This document shows positions 5,772-13,160 of a stretch of 14,450 nucleotides of DNA, piece by piece. The notes under the pieces were generated by a model. That model worked only from the letters and a program-made list of their open reading frames with translations. It was not told the origin of the DNA and did not search any database. The translations under genes were made by a program, and so were the position numbers. Origin of the DNA: Chitinophagales bacterium (GTDB taxonomy: Bacteria; Bacteroidota; Bacteroidia; Chitinophagales; Chitinophagaceae); the NCBI GenBank assembly GCA_015654495.1, contig JAATGW010000364.1:1-14450 (forward strand), read 5' to 3'. Within the stretch, counting starts at the first letter, position 1. Each line of letters opens with the position of its first letter.

Positions 5772-8210
5772 CGTTCGCAGGCTTTTCACCGGATTCGCGA
5801 TGGCTGCTTTTATTGCCTGCAAGCTCACGGTGATGAGCGCAATTACCAAAGCAGCCAAACCGGCAACAACAAACATCCACCAGCTGATATTTATCCTGTA
5901 TGCAAAACCCTGCAACCATTTATTCATTGCAAACCATGCTATGGGCGCGGCAACAATAATTGCCAGCATAATCATTATGACATATTCTTTAGACAACAAT
6001 TGTACAATACCCGATATTGAAGCTCCCAATACTTTACGAATACCAATTTCTTTTGTACGCCGGGAAATGGCATAAGTCGCTATGCCATATAAGCCAAGAC
6101 AGGCAATGAAAATGGCCAGTATTGCAAACAATACGAAAACGGTATTTAGCTGAGACTCCGCTGTGTATTGCCGGGCAAATTGCTCGCTCAAAAACCAGTA
6201 TTCAAAGGGGCTTTCGGGAAATGTTTTTTTCCATGCCTGTTCAAGCATTGCTATTACAGGCCGCGTGTTTGTTGCATCAATCTTCATTGAGATATAGCCA
6301 TTGCCTACATCGGGCAAACAGAAGTAGAGGGTAGGGCGCGCTGGTTCTTTTAGACTTTCGATATGAAAATTAGCAACGACAGCTTCTATTTTCATACGAT
6401 AGCCGTCTGTGCTGCCCGCATATGCCAGTTCCCGCCCGATAGCATCACCGGGCGAAGTGATTCCAAGCATGCTGAGCATGGCCTGGTTGATGATGATATG
6501 CCTGCCCGCGGTTTCTTCATTGCGGGCAACATAAGGTTTTCCCGCCAGGAAACGTATGCCAAAAGTTTCGTAGAAGCCTGGTTCCGCATCAATAAAATAA
6601 ACCGTTCCCGGCAGCACCTGTCCGGGTCTGTTTGCCAATACTAACCCTCCGCTTGAACCCGAGATGGAACTGATACCAAGGGCCGGCACAATGCTTGAAG
6701 CAGCTGTTGAGCGAATGCCGCTGATGCCGGCAATATCGTTTTTTAAAACACCCATCCTTAACCGATTCAGGCTATCCTGCCTCCAGTCGTTATCAGGCGT
6801 TTTGATGGCTACTATCTGGTCGAGCGATAGACCTTTATCGTGGTTTTGGAGAAACTGCAATTGCCGGCCAATTACCACGAGTCCAAAAATAAGCGCAGTA
6901 GAACAACTGAATTGAAAAATGAGAAGGATTTTACGGACCCAGCTGCTGCTCCCTGTTCCGATATCTGGAAAACCTGTGTTACCACGAAATGCTTCCAGTG
7001 GACTGAACCTGGAGAGACTGAATGTTGGATAGGCGCAGGCAGCTATTGTTCCTGTAAGAAACAATCCTCCGACAATAGATACAAATACCAGGTCGAATCC
7101 CTGGTCACCTAAAGGTCTTCCGACCAATTCACCAAAGATGGGCAGCAATGGTTCCAACAGGATCAGGGCTAATAGCAAGGCGACTGTATTTAGTAAAATG
7201 CCCTCGAACAAAAACTGACCTATCAGCTGTGTGCGTTTTGCACCAACAGCTTTGCGCAGTCCTATTTCTTTTGCACGCTCCAGCGACCTGGCTGTGGTCA
7301 TATTAACATAGTTGATAAAGGCAATGGCGAGTATGAACAAAGCTATCAGGCCCAGAAAGCGCACTATCCGGGCACTGCCGTTCGGCTCAATTTCGTAGGT
7401 GAGATTGGATTGCAGGTGTATCGATTCAAAGGGCTGCATGGCGAGCCTGATTCCCTGTTGCTGAAGGTGTTGACTGGAATATATGGCCAACCGGTTTCGC
7501 ACTTTATCAGGGTCGGCACGGGGAGCGAGCTGGAAATAGGTGTAATCCCAGTAGCTGTCCCATCCATCCTGGTGGCCTTTGGCATACCTGGTTGCATACC
7601 CTGTAAGTATGTTGAATTTGAGATGTGTATTCTGCGGCGGGTCAGCCACGATGCCTTCTACCATATACTCCCCACTAAATGGCCCGCCCGGTACCCGCAG
7701 CATTTTACCCATTGCATTTCCATCCTGGAAAAGTTGTCGGGCAGCGCTCTCCGTTAGTACCATCTTCCACGGTTCCTTTAAACAAGCAGCTGAGTCCCCG
7801 GCAAGAAAACGTTGCGGAAACATGCGAAGAAAACCAGGATCGGTCATCCAGGCATGTTTGATTTTTACAGCCTCATTATTCTGAAAAAAAACAACTTCAC
7901 CTGTATTACGGTTGAACAGGCGGAAATAGTCCGTCACTTCAGGCAAGTCTGCTTTCAGACTGGGAGCGAGAATGGAATGGGTATTGCCATCCTGCGTAAT
8001 GACTTCTCCATCGGTAACAGTTTCATTAAATGCGCGCCAGATCTGTGAGCTTTCCGGACTAATTTTATCATAGTTCCATTCAAAGCGGACATATTGCAAA
8101 ATAAGCAGGCAGGCAAGCATGCCGACACTCAGACCAAGTACGTTGATAAAGGTAAATGCCCGGTGTTTGAAGAGATTACGAACAGCCGTTTTAAAATAGT
8201 GCTTTAGCAT
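5766..8210 (-). CDS. FtsX/MacB-type ABC transporter permease, last member of the array
   Basis: This 814-residue inner-membrane permease has two FtsX-type halves. Helix 1 is at about residues 20-42, followed by a MacB_PCD periplasmic domain (about 50-280) with MVLTESAARQLF near 150. Helices at about 284-303, 332-360, 374-396 and 426-448 come next, then a second periplasmic domain (about 460-685). The last three helices are at about 692-714, 745-761 and 777-797. Both coupling blocks are present: ERAKEIGLRKAVGAKR (311-326) and RRTKEIGIRKVLGAS (717-731). It ends NPVKSLRTE. This type usually works with an ATPase encoded elsewhere and may move lipids or peptides or transmit force; the substrate cannot be told. 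The first coupling block (TTARSLERAKEIG) differs from the STARSEKRAKEVG of the next two paralogues, so it is the more divergent copy. The start is ATG 8210, 43 bp after its upstream neighbour. Confidence 0.92.
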   Translation of the reverse strand: MLKHYFKTAVRNLFKHRAFTFINVLGLSVGMLACLLILQYVRFEWNYDKISPESSQIWRAFNETVTDGEVITQDGNTHSILAPSLKADLPEVTDYFRLFNRNTGEVVFFQNNEAVKIKHAWMTDPGFLRMFPQRFLAGDSAACLKEPWKMVLTESAARQLFQDGNAMGKMLRVPGGPFSGEYMVEGIVADPPQNTHLKFNILTGYATRYAKGHQDGWDSYWDYTYFQLAPRADPDKVRNRLAIYSSQHLQQQGIRLAMQPFESIHLQSNLTYEIEPNGSARIVRFLGLIALFILAIAFINYVNMTTARSLERAKEIGLRKAVGAKRTQLIGQFLFEGILLNTVALLLALILLEPLLPIFGELVGRPLGDQGFDLVFVSIVGGLFLTGTIAACAYPTFSLSRFSPLEAFRGNTGFPDIGTGSSSWVRKILLIFQFSCSTALIFGLVVIGRQLQFLQNHDKGLSLDQIVAIKTPDNDWRQDSLNRLRMGVLKNDIAGISGIRSTAASSIVPALGISSISGSSGGLVLANRPGQVLPGTVYFIDAEPGFYETFGIRFLAGKPYVARNEETAGRHIIINQAMLSMLGITSPGDAIGRELAYAGSTDGYRMKIEAVVANFHIESLKEPARPTLYFCLPDVGNGYISMKIDATNTRPVIAMLEQAWKKTFPESPFEYWFLSEQFARQYTAESQLNTVFVLFAILAIFIACLGLYGIATYAISRRTKEIGIRKVLGASISGIVQLLSKEYVIMIMLAIIVAAPIAWFAMNKWLQGFAYRINISWWMFVVAGLAALVIALITVSLQAIKAAIANPVKSLRTE

Positions 8211-8227
8211 TTACCAATATTTACGAG

Positions 8228-8255
8228 GTTTAACGTTTAACGTTACACGTTGATT
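8228..8255. repeat. GTTTAAC-type heptads between two permease genes
   Basis: Four in-phase heptads: GTTTAAC, GTTTAAC, GTTACAC and a decayed GTTGATT. Its right end overlaps the stop codon of the upstream permease gene (8254-8256). It fills most of the 43-bp gap before the next start, so it would lie in the leader of the downstream gene. Confidence 0.8.
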
Positions 8256-10617
8256 ATTCGGCTCTCAGGCTTTGAACAGGTTTTGCGCTTGCTGATTTTA
8301 TCGTATTCAGACTTACAACAATTAGTGTCAATACCAACACCATCACTCCCACAACACCAAACAACCATATGCTTATTTCAATCCGGTAGGTATATTTCTG
8401 CAACCAGTTGTACATGAGCCACCAGCTAAGAGGAACCGCTATAAGAAATGCGATCAGCACGAGCTTGAGAAACTCCTTTGAGATCAGCATCAGCAATTGC
8501 GGAACAGTTGCACCAATCACTTTACGGATACCTATTTCGCGGATACGTTTTTCAATGGTGAAGGATGCGAGCCCCGCAAGACCCAGACAACAAATAAAAA
8601 TGGCGAGCCCGGCGAAAATATTGATGAGTTTACTGATAAGTTCTTCTGAAATAAATTTTCTGGCAAATTCCTGGTCCACAAACTGATATTCGTATGGAAC
8701 AGCAGGATTGAATTTTTTGAAAATGGCTTCAATTGCCGGCAATACCTTTTGCAATTGAGCTGATGGTTTCAGACGTATAGTTACAGAATTTGCCCCGTTG
8801 GTATTATAGAATACCATCATCGGTTCAACAGGTTCAAAAGGTGATCCCATTACATAGTTATCAGTAACACCAACAACGGTATACATTCTGTCCCTACCAT
8901 AACGCATTCGCATGCCTACAGGATTTTTTATTCCCATCACTTCTACTGCAGCCTTATTTAACAGCATTGCAGTGGAATCACCGGGAGTACCTGAAAAGTC
9001 TCTTCCTTCCAGAATCTTAATACCCATGGTTTTTGTAAAATCCACATCACTGCTTTCTCCTGCAAAAATGATGTTGGCATTGGCTGGCTTGCCTTCCCAG
9101 TCAGGCGCAGGTGAGCGCATCCAGATGGAAGTGATGGGTGAAAGCGTTCTTGTGGCTGCTTCTACCATGCCGGTACTGTTCAACTCCTGTTTTATGGCTT
9201 TAAAATTTCTGCTGATATCCGGACTTGCAGATATCATGATGAGATTATCGGGATTATAACCAATATCGCGACTACGGATATGTTGTATCTGCTGATATAT
9301 AATGATCGTCGCTGAAATAAGCAGAATTGAAATAACGAACTGACCAATCACGAGAATGCGCCTGGGGAGAACGGAATTTTTCCCTGTAAGAAATGTGCCT
9401 TTCAAAACCTTAACAGGATTGAATGATGACAGATATAACGATGGATAACTGCCCGCAACAATTCCGGTAAACACGACAATTACCAGTGCCGCAACCCAGA
9501 AAGAAGGATCGGTAAGATCCAGTGTCAGCTGTTTGTCCACCAGGGCATTAAATGCCGGCAGCAGGAGTAGAACAGAAATCACCGCCATTATAAATGCGAT
9601 GCAGGTAATGATCACTGATTCAGTGAAGAACTGGAATACAAGGGAGCTTCTGGTAGAGCCCATTGTTTTTCGCACACCCACTTCTTTAGCTCTCTTCTCG
9701 GAACGTGCGGTGGACAGGTTCATGAAATTTACACAGGCAATAAGCAATATGATGCAGGCGATAACAGTGAACAGCCTCACATACTCGATCAATCCACCAA
9801 CATTTTTCCCATTTCTGAAATCGCTGTATAATCTCCATTTACTTATCGGAAATGCGAAATAGCTGCTTATCTTTTTGTCGCTTGGATCATGTTGTTGTTT
9901 GATCTCATTTATTTTTTTCTCTATTGAAGAGATATTGATACCCGGTTCTGTCTGTATAAATACCGTCCATGATGAGTTTGTCCAATTGGTCATGGAGTGT
10001 CTTAGAAAATCCCCGTCATAATTGAAGCTGTTGATAAAATCAAATTGAAAAGTTGAATTGCCGGGAATGTCAGCCACTACAGCTGTTATTTTCGCATCGT
10101 ACTCATTATCTACTTTCACAATTTTATTGATCGGATCGGTGTTGCCAAATAATGCTTTCGCAGTTGATTCGGTTAATATCAACGAGTAAGCATCCTGGAT
10201 GGCCGTTGCAGGATTCCCCGAGATGAATTTCCAGGAGAACATATCAAAAAAACCATCGCTTACTGTGTAACCGTTTTTTTTCAGGAGTGATTCTCCGTAA
10301 GCCAGGGTGTGAGACTGCCTGTGCGTGGTCAACACTGCATTTTTTATCTGCGGAATTTCTTTCTTAATTGTTTGTGCAAGCGGCAATACCATATTCGCAT
10401 CGGTGAACACCTGATTGTTGAAATCACGGTGAGCCATCACCTGATAAATGCCGGCATAGTTGCTGTGAAATTTATCAAATGATTTTTCCTCTTTTACCCA
10501 CAGAAAAATCAGGATTGTGCAGGTAATACCTATAGTGAGACCGAAAATATTTGTCGCAGTAAATCCTTTATTCCTGAATAAGTTTCTCCAGGCAATTTTT
10601 ATATAATTTTTTATCAT
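8254..10617 (-). CDS. FtsX/MacB-type ABC transporter permease, third member of the array
   Basis: This 787-residue permease has the same architecture as its neighbours. Helix 1 is at about residues 20-41, a MacB_PCD periplasmic domain at about 45-275 (SLILTESTAKALFG near 145-158), helices at about 281-300, 330-353, 374-394 and 420-441, then a second periplasmic domain and three C-terminal helices. The coupling blocks are STARSEKRAKEVGVRKTMG (302-320) and, in the C-terminal half, KRIREIGIRKVIGA. It ends KPVQSLRAE. Here Lys replaces Asn and IKSASA replaces IKAALA in the otherwise shared tail, so it has drifted most at the C-terminus. The frame is open to an ATG at 10638, but ATG 10617 aligns with the MxKNYxKxxxRNLxRNKG start of the paralogues and has AAGGA four bases upstream. 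It lies 98 bp after its upstream neighbour. Confidence 0.92.
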   Translation of the reverse strand: MIKNYIKIAWRNLFRNKGFTATNIFGLTIGITCTILIFLWVKEEKSFDKFHSNYAGIYQVMAHRDFNNQVFTDANMVLPLAQTIKKEIPQIKNAVLTTHRQSHTLAYGESLLKKNGYTVSDGFFDMFSWKFISGNPATAIQDAYSLILTESTAKALFGNTDPINKIVKVDNEYDAKITAVVADIPGNSTFQFDFINSFNYDGDFLRHSMTNWTNSSWTVFIQTEPGINISSIEKKINEIKQQHDPSDKKISSYFAFPISKWRLYSDFRNGKNVGGLIEYVRLFTVIACIILLIACVNFMNLSTARSEKRAKEVGVRKTMGSTRSSLVFQFFTESVIITCIAFIMAVISVLLLLPAFNALVDKQLTLDLTDPSFWVAALVIVVFTGIVAGSYPSLYLSSFNPVKVLKGTFLTGKNSVLPRRILVIGQFVISILLISATIIIYQQIQHIRSRDIGYNPDNLIMISASPDISRNFKAIKQELNSTGMVEAATRTLSPITSIWMRSPAPDWEGKPANANIIFAGESSDVDFTKTMGIKILEGRDFSGTPGDSTAMLLNKAAVEVMGIKNPVGMRMRYGRDRMYTVVGVTDNYVMGSPFEPVEPMMVFYNTNGANSVTIRLKPSAQLQKVLPAIEAIFKKFNPAVPYEYQFVDQEFARKFISEELISKLINIFAGLAIFICCLGLAGLASFTIEKRIREIGIRKVIGATVPQLLMLISKEFLKLVLIAFLIAVPLSWWLMYNWLQKYTYRIEISIWLFGVVGVMVLVLTLIVVSLNTIKSASAKPVQSLRAE

Positions 10618-10621
10618 TGTT

Positions 10622-10626
10622 TCCTT
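10622..10626 (-). promoter_or_regulatory. Ribosome-binding site that favours the start at 10617
   Basis: On the minus strand AAGGA precedes ATG 10617 by four bases. The alternative ATG at 10638 has no purine-rich sequence in the right place. The spacing is somewhat short, and genes in this window generally lack such sites. Confidence 0.4.
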
Positions 10627-10715
10627 ATTATTATTCAACTGGTCTTAAGAAAAATGTCTTTCTAAACTTTCTCCTGAAATAATTGCGGATTATTCGTTAC
10701 CCGTTGCGGATTTAA

Positions 10716-12023
10716 TTATTCAGATCTTAAACTGCGAACCGGATTTGCGAGCGCTGCCTTGATTGCCTGAAAACTTACAGTTACCAAAGCAATCAGAATT
10801 GCCAGTACGCCTGCCAATGCAAACACCCACCATTCTATATTGATGCGATAGGAGTATCCTTCAAGCCATTTACTCATTACATACCAGGTGACCGGTGAAG
10901 CAATCACAAATGAAATAAATACCAGTTTCAGAAAATCTTTTGACAGCAGGTTGGTAACGCTGAATACGGAAGCACCGAGCACTTTTCTTACACCTACTTC
11001 TTTGGTACGGCTTTCAGCCATATATGCTGCCAGTCCGAACAAACCAAGACAGGAAATAAAAATGGTGAGGCCCGCAAACAATGCGGCGAGCTTACCCGTT
11101 TGCTGCTGATCCCTGAATTTACGCGCATAGGATTCATCAGCAAATATGGCGTCGAATGGATATTGAGGATTGTATTTTGTAAAGATGGCTTCCATTTTTT
11201 TGAGGTTCTCCGCTGTACTTTTAGCACTATTCAGTTTAGCGTGAATAACCTGCCCGTAATCCATTCCCGGCCCAAAGATCATCATCGGATTGATCTGCTG
11301 CTGAAAGGGAGATTCCAGGATGAAATCCTTTACCACGCCGATAACATGGAATTTTTCTGGTCCGCCTGTGGTTCCAATCGTTATTCCTATTGGATTTTTC
11401 AGACGCATTGCTTTTACTGCAGCTTCATTCAGTAATACCGCAGTACTGTCGGTCTTGAAATTGTATACATCAATATCACGGCCCTCTTTGAGCTGAACAC
11501 CTATCGTTTTGGTAAAATCAGCATCTGAACCAAGGCGGATAAAATCAATTTTTTCATCAGCTTTTGTACTTCCATCCCATGTGAAGCCCCAGCTGTCGCT
11601 CCAGCGTTGAGTAATGGGATTTGAAGATCTTGTTACTGCAACTGCAACGCCGCCGGAAAGAAGTTCATTCTTTATCGCCTGGTAATGTTTATCTACTTCC
11701 CCTTGCGTAAACGTATACACGAGGTTGTTTTTGTCGTAGCCGGCCTGGCGGTTTATTCCATATTGTAATTGCCGCACTACAATTATCGTGGAGATGATCA
11801 GTATGATGGCAAAAGTAAACTGCACAGCCACCAGTATCTTACGCGGTGCCACCAGCGCATGGGCTTTTTTAAATGTTCCTTTCAATACAGCCACAGGTTT
11901 ATAGGAAGAAAGATAAAATGCGGGATAGCTGCCGGCAACAATACCTGTGAATACGATAAAGCTTAAAGCAAGCAACCAGAATACCGGATTGGAATAGGGT
12001 ATGAAAAGTTGTTTATTTACCAA
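10716..12023 (-). CDS. FtsX/MacB-type permease, C-terminal fragment of a frameshifted gene
   Basis: This is the second part of a permease gene whose first part is 12017-13099. The 435 residues start mid-protein with LVNKQLFIPYSNPVFW, equivalent to LVDKQLTLDLTDPSFW in the intact paralogue at 8254-10617. The apparent start is a TTG and is not a natural one. Content: a helix and the GIVAGSYPAFYLSSYKPVAVLKG block, another helix (about 45-65), the second periplasmic domain with an ADFTKTIGVQLKEGRDI block, then three C-terminal helices with AESRTKEVGVRKVLGAS between the first two. It ends NPVRSLRSE. Joined with the first part by adding one base, the protein is 794 residues, matching the paralogues. 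Codon pattern and similarity stay strong to the end, so decay, if real, is recent. Confidence 0.82.
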   Translation of the reverse strand: MVNKQLFIPYSNPVFWLLALSFIVFTGIVAGSYPAFYLSSYKPVAVLKGTFKKAHALVAPRKILVAVQFTFAIILIISTIIVVRQLQYGINRQAGYDKNNLVYTFTQGEVDKHYQAIKNELLSGGVAVAVTRSSNPITQRWSDSWGFTWDGSTKADEKIDFIRLGSDADFTKTIGVQLKEGRDIDVYNFKTDSTAVLLNEAAVKAMRLKNPIGITIGTTGGPEKFHVIGVVKDFILESPFQQQINPMMIFGPGMDYGQVIHAKLNSAKSTAENLKKMEAIFTKYNPQYPFDAIFADESYARKFRDQQQTGKLAALFAGLTIFISCLGLFGLAAYMAESRTKEVGVRKVLGASVFSVTNLLSKDFLKLVFISFVIASPVTWYVMSKWLEGYSYRINIEWWVFALAGVLAILIALVTVSFQAIKAALANPVRSLRSE

Positions 12024-13099
12024 TTGATGAATCCGTTAAGACTTATCGTAACAATCAGCAGCCCAAGTAAAAAAGCGACAAAACTGAGAATGATACTCTC
12101 GGTTAGAAATTGAAATACCAATGATGTTTTCCCCACACCAACCACTTTCCGGATTCCTACTTCTTTTGCACGTTTTTCACTGCGTGCCGTACTCAGATTC
12201 ATAAAATTGATACAGGCAATAAGAAGGATAAAGGCCGCAATAATGCCGAACAATCTTACAGTCTCAATTTGTCCGCCTGTTAGTTTACCATCTTCAGATC
12301 TGGAATAAAGATAATATCTGTTGAGTGGTTGAGTGAAAACTTCGGTTGTTGATGCATCTGCTGCACCTTTTGTATGATCAATGGTTATGGATCTGATCTT
12401 TTTGTCAAAGTCAACCTGCTTTGCACCTTCTTTAAGCAAAGCAAAAGTTCTTACTGAATTATTGCCCCAGTTTTTATCATCCCAGTCCAGTTTGCGCATA
12501 TAAGACCATGGAATGAGGTACTCGAATTCAAAAGTAGTATTGTTGGGAAGGTCTTTCAGTACCCCGGTAACCTTACAGTTATGTGAGCTGTCGATGCGCA
12601 CGATCTTTCCCAGTGCTTCCTCATTGCCGAAAAGTGCTTTTGCAAATTTCTCCGTCAGCACTATACTATAAACATCACGCAATGCATTTGACGGATTTCC
12701 GCTTAAAAGAGGAAGGCTGAACACATTTAAAAAACTGCTGTCGACAAAAGCACCCCGTTTGTTAAATCGTTTTTCGCCTGCAGTGAGCAGAAAAGTGACA
12801 TTGTTAATCCTTACTGCATCTTCTACCTCGGGGTAATCCGATTTTAGCGTGGTTGCGAGAATTTTAGGCGTATTATTCCAGGCCCATTTGTTTCCTTCAG
12901 GATCAGTATCCCGGTTATACATCACATATATCCGATCACCTTTTTTATGGAAACGTTCCATACTCAACTGGTTCTGTATCCACAACATGATTAATATCGC
13001 TGCCGCCATACCTACTGAAAGACCAGTAATGTTGAGAAAGGAATACCCTTTGTTACGAAGCAGATTTCTGACGAGCGTTTTGAAATAGTTTTTTAGCAT
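12017..13099 (-). CDS. FtsX/MacB-type permease, N-terminal fragment of a frameshifted gene
   Basis: This is the first part, 360 residues, of the second permease in the array. It opens MLKNYFKTLVRNLLRNKGYSF, as expected for the family. Helix 1 is at about residues 20-41, and the MacB_PCD periplasmic domain at about 45-275 has YSIVLTEKFAKALFGNEEALG in its middle. A helix follows at about 284-302, then the coupling block STARSEKRAKEVGIRKVVG and a helix at about 331-356. It then stops at TAA (12017-12019) just after GFINW. The stop is reached because one T seems to be missing from AATTGG on the minus strand (bases 12022-12023). On its own the fragment lacks the second half and would not be a working permease. 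The leader carries a strong palindrome 13 bases upstream of the ATG. Confidence 0.82.
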   Translation of the reverse strand: MLKNYFKTLVRNLLRNKGYSFLNITGLSVGMAAAILIMLWIQNQLSMERFHKKGDRIYVMYNRDTDPEGNKWAWNNTPKILATTLKSDYPEVEDAVRINNVTFLLTAGEKRFNKRGAFVDSSFLNVFSLPLLSGNPSNALRDVYSIVLTEKFAKALFGNEEALGKIVRIDSSHNCKVTGVLKDLPNNTTFEFEYLIPWSYMRKLDWDDKNWGNNSVRTFALLKEGAKQVDFDKKIRSITIDHTKGAADASTTEVFTQPLNRYYLYSRSEDGKLTGGQIETVRLFGIIAAFILLIACINFMNLSTARSEKRAKEVGIRKVVGVGKTSLVFQFLTESIILSFVAFLLGLLIVTISLNGFINW

Positions 13100-13111
13100 T
13101 CGGGTTTATTT

Positions 13112-13150
13112 ACGTTCTACGTTTAACGTTCAACGATTAACGTAGAACGT
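13112..13150. repeat. ACGTTNA heptads forming a near-perfect 39-bp palindrome
   Basis: ACG occurs six times at exact 7-base steps from 13112 to 13147. The array is also self-complementary: ACGTTCTACGTT (13112-13123) pairs exactly with AACGTAGAACGT (13139-13150), and the inner arms pair with two mismatches around a central C. It lies between the stop of the upstream permease (13161) and the start of the next (13099). On the plus strand it is followed by GAGTTTTTAG, but on the transcribed minus strand no U-run follows. Confidence 0.85.
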
Positions 13151-13160
13151 GAGTTTTTAG

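Noticed and set aside
7410..7757. 115-codon plus-strand frame inside the permease gene
   Set aside because: Opposite-strand shadow of the MacB_PCD domain; similar long shadows appear in all four permeases.
12017..12030. Programmed -1 frameshift joining the two permease parts
   Set aside because: The sequence at the shift (ATCAATTGG) is not a slippery heptamer, and no paralogue in the array uses such a shift.
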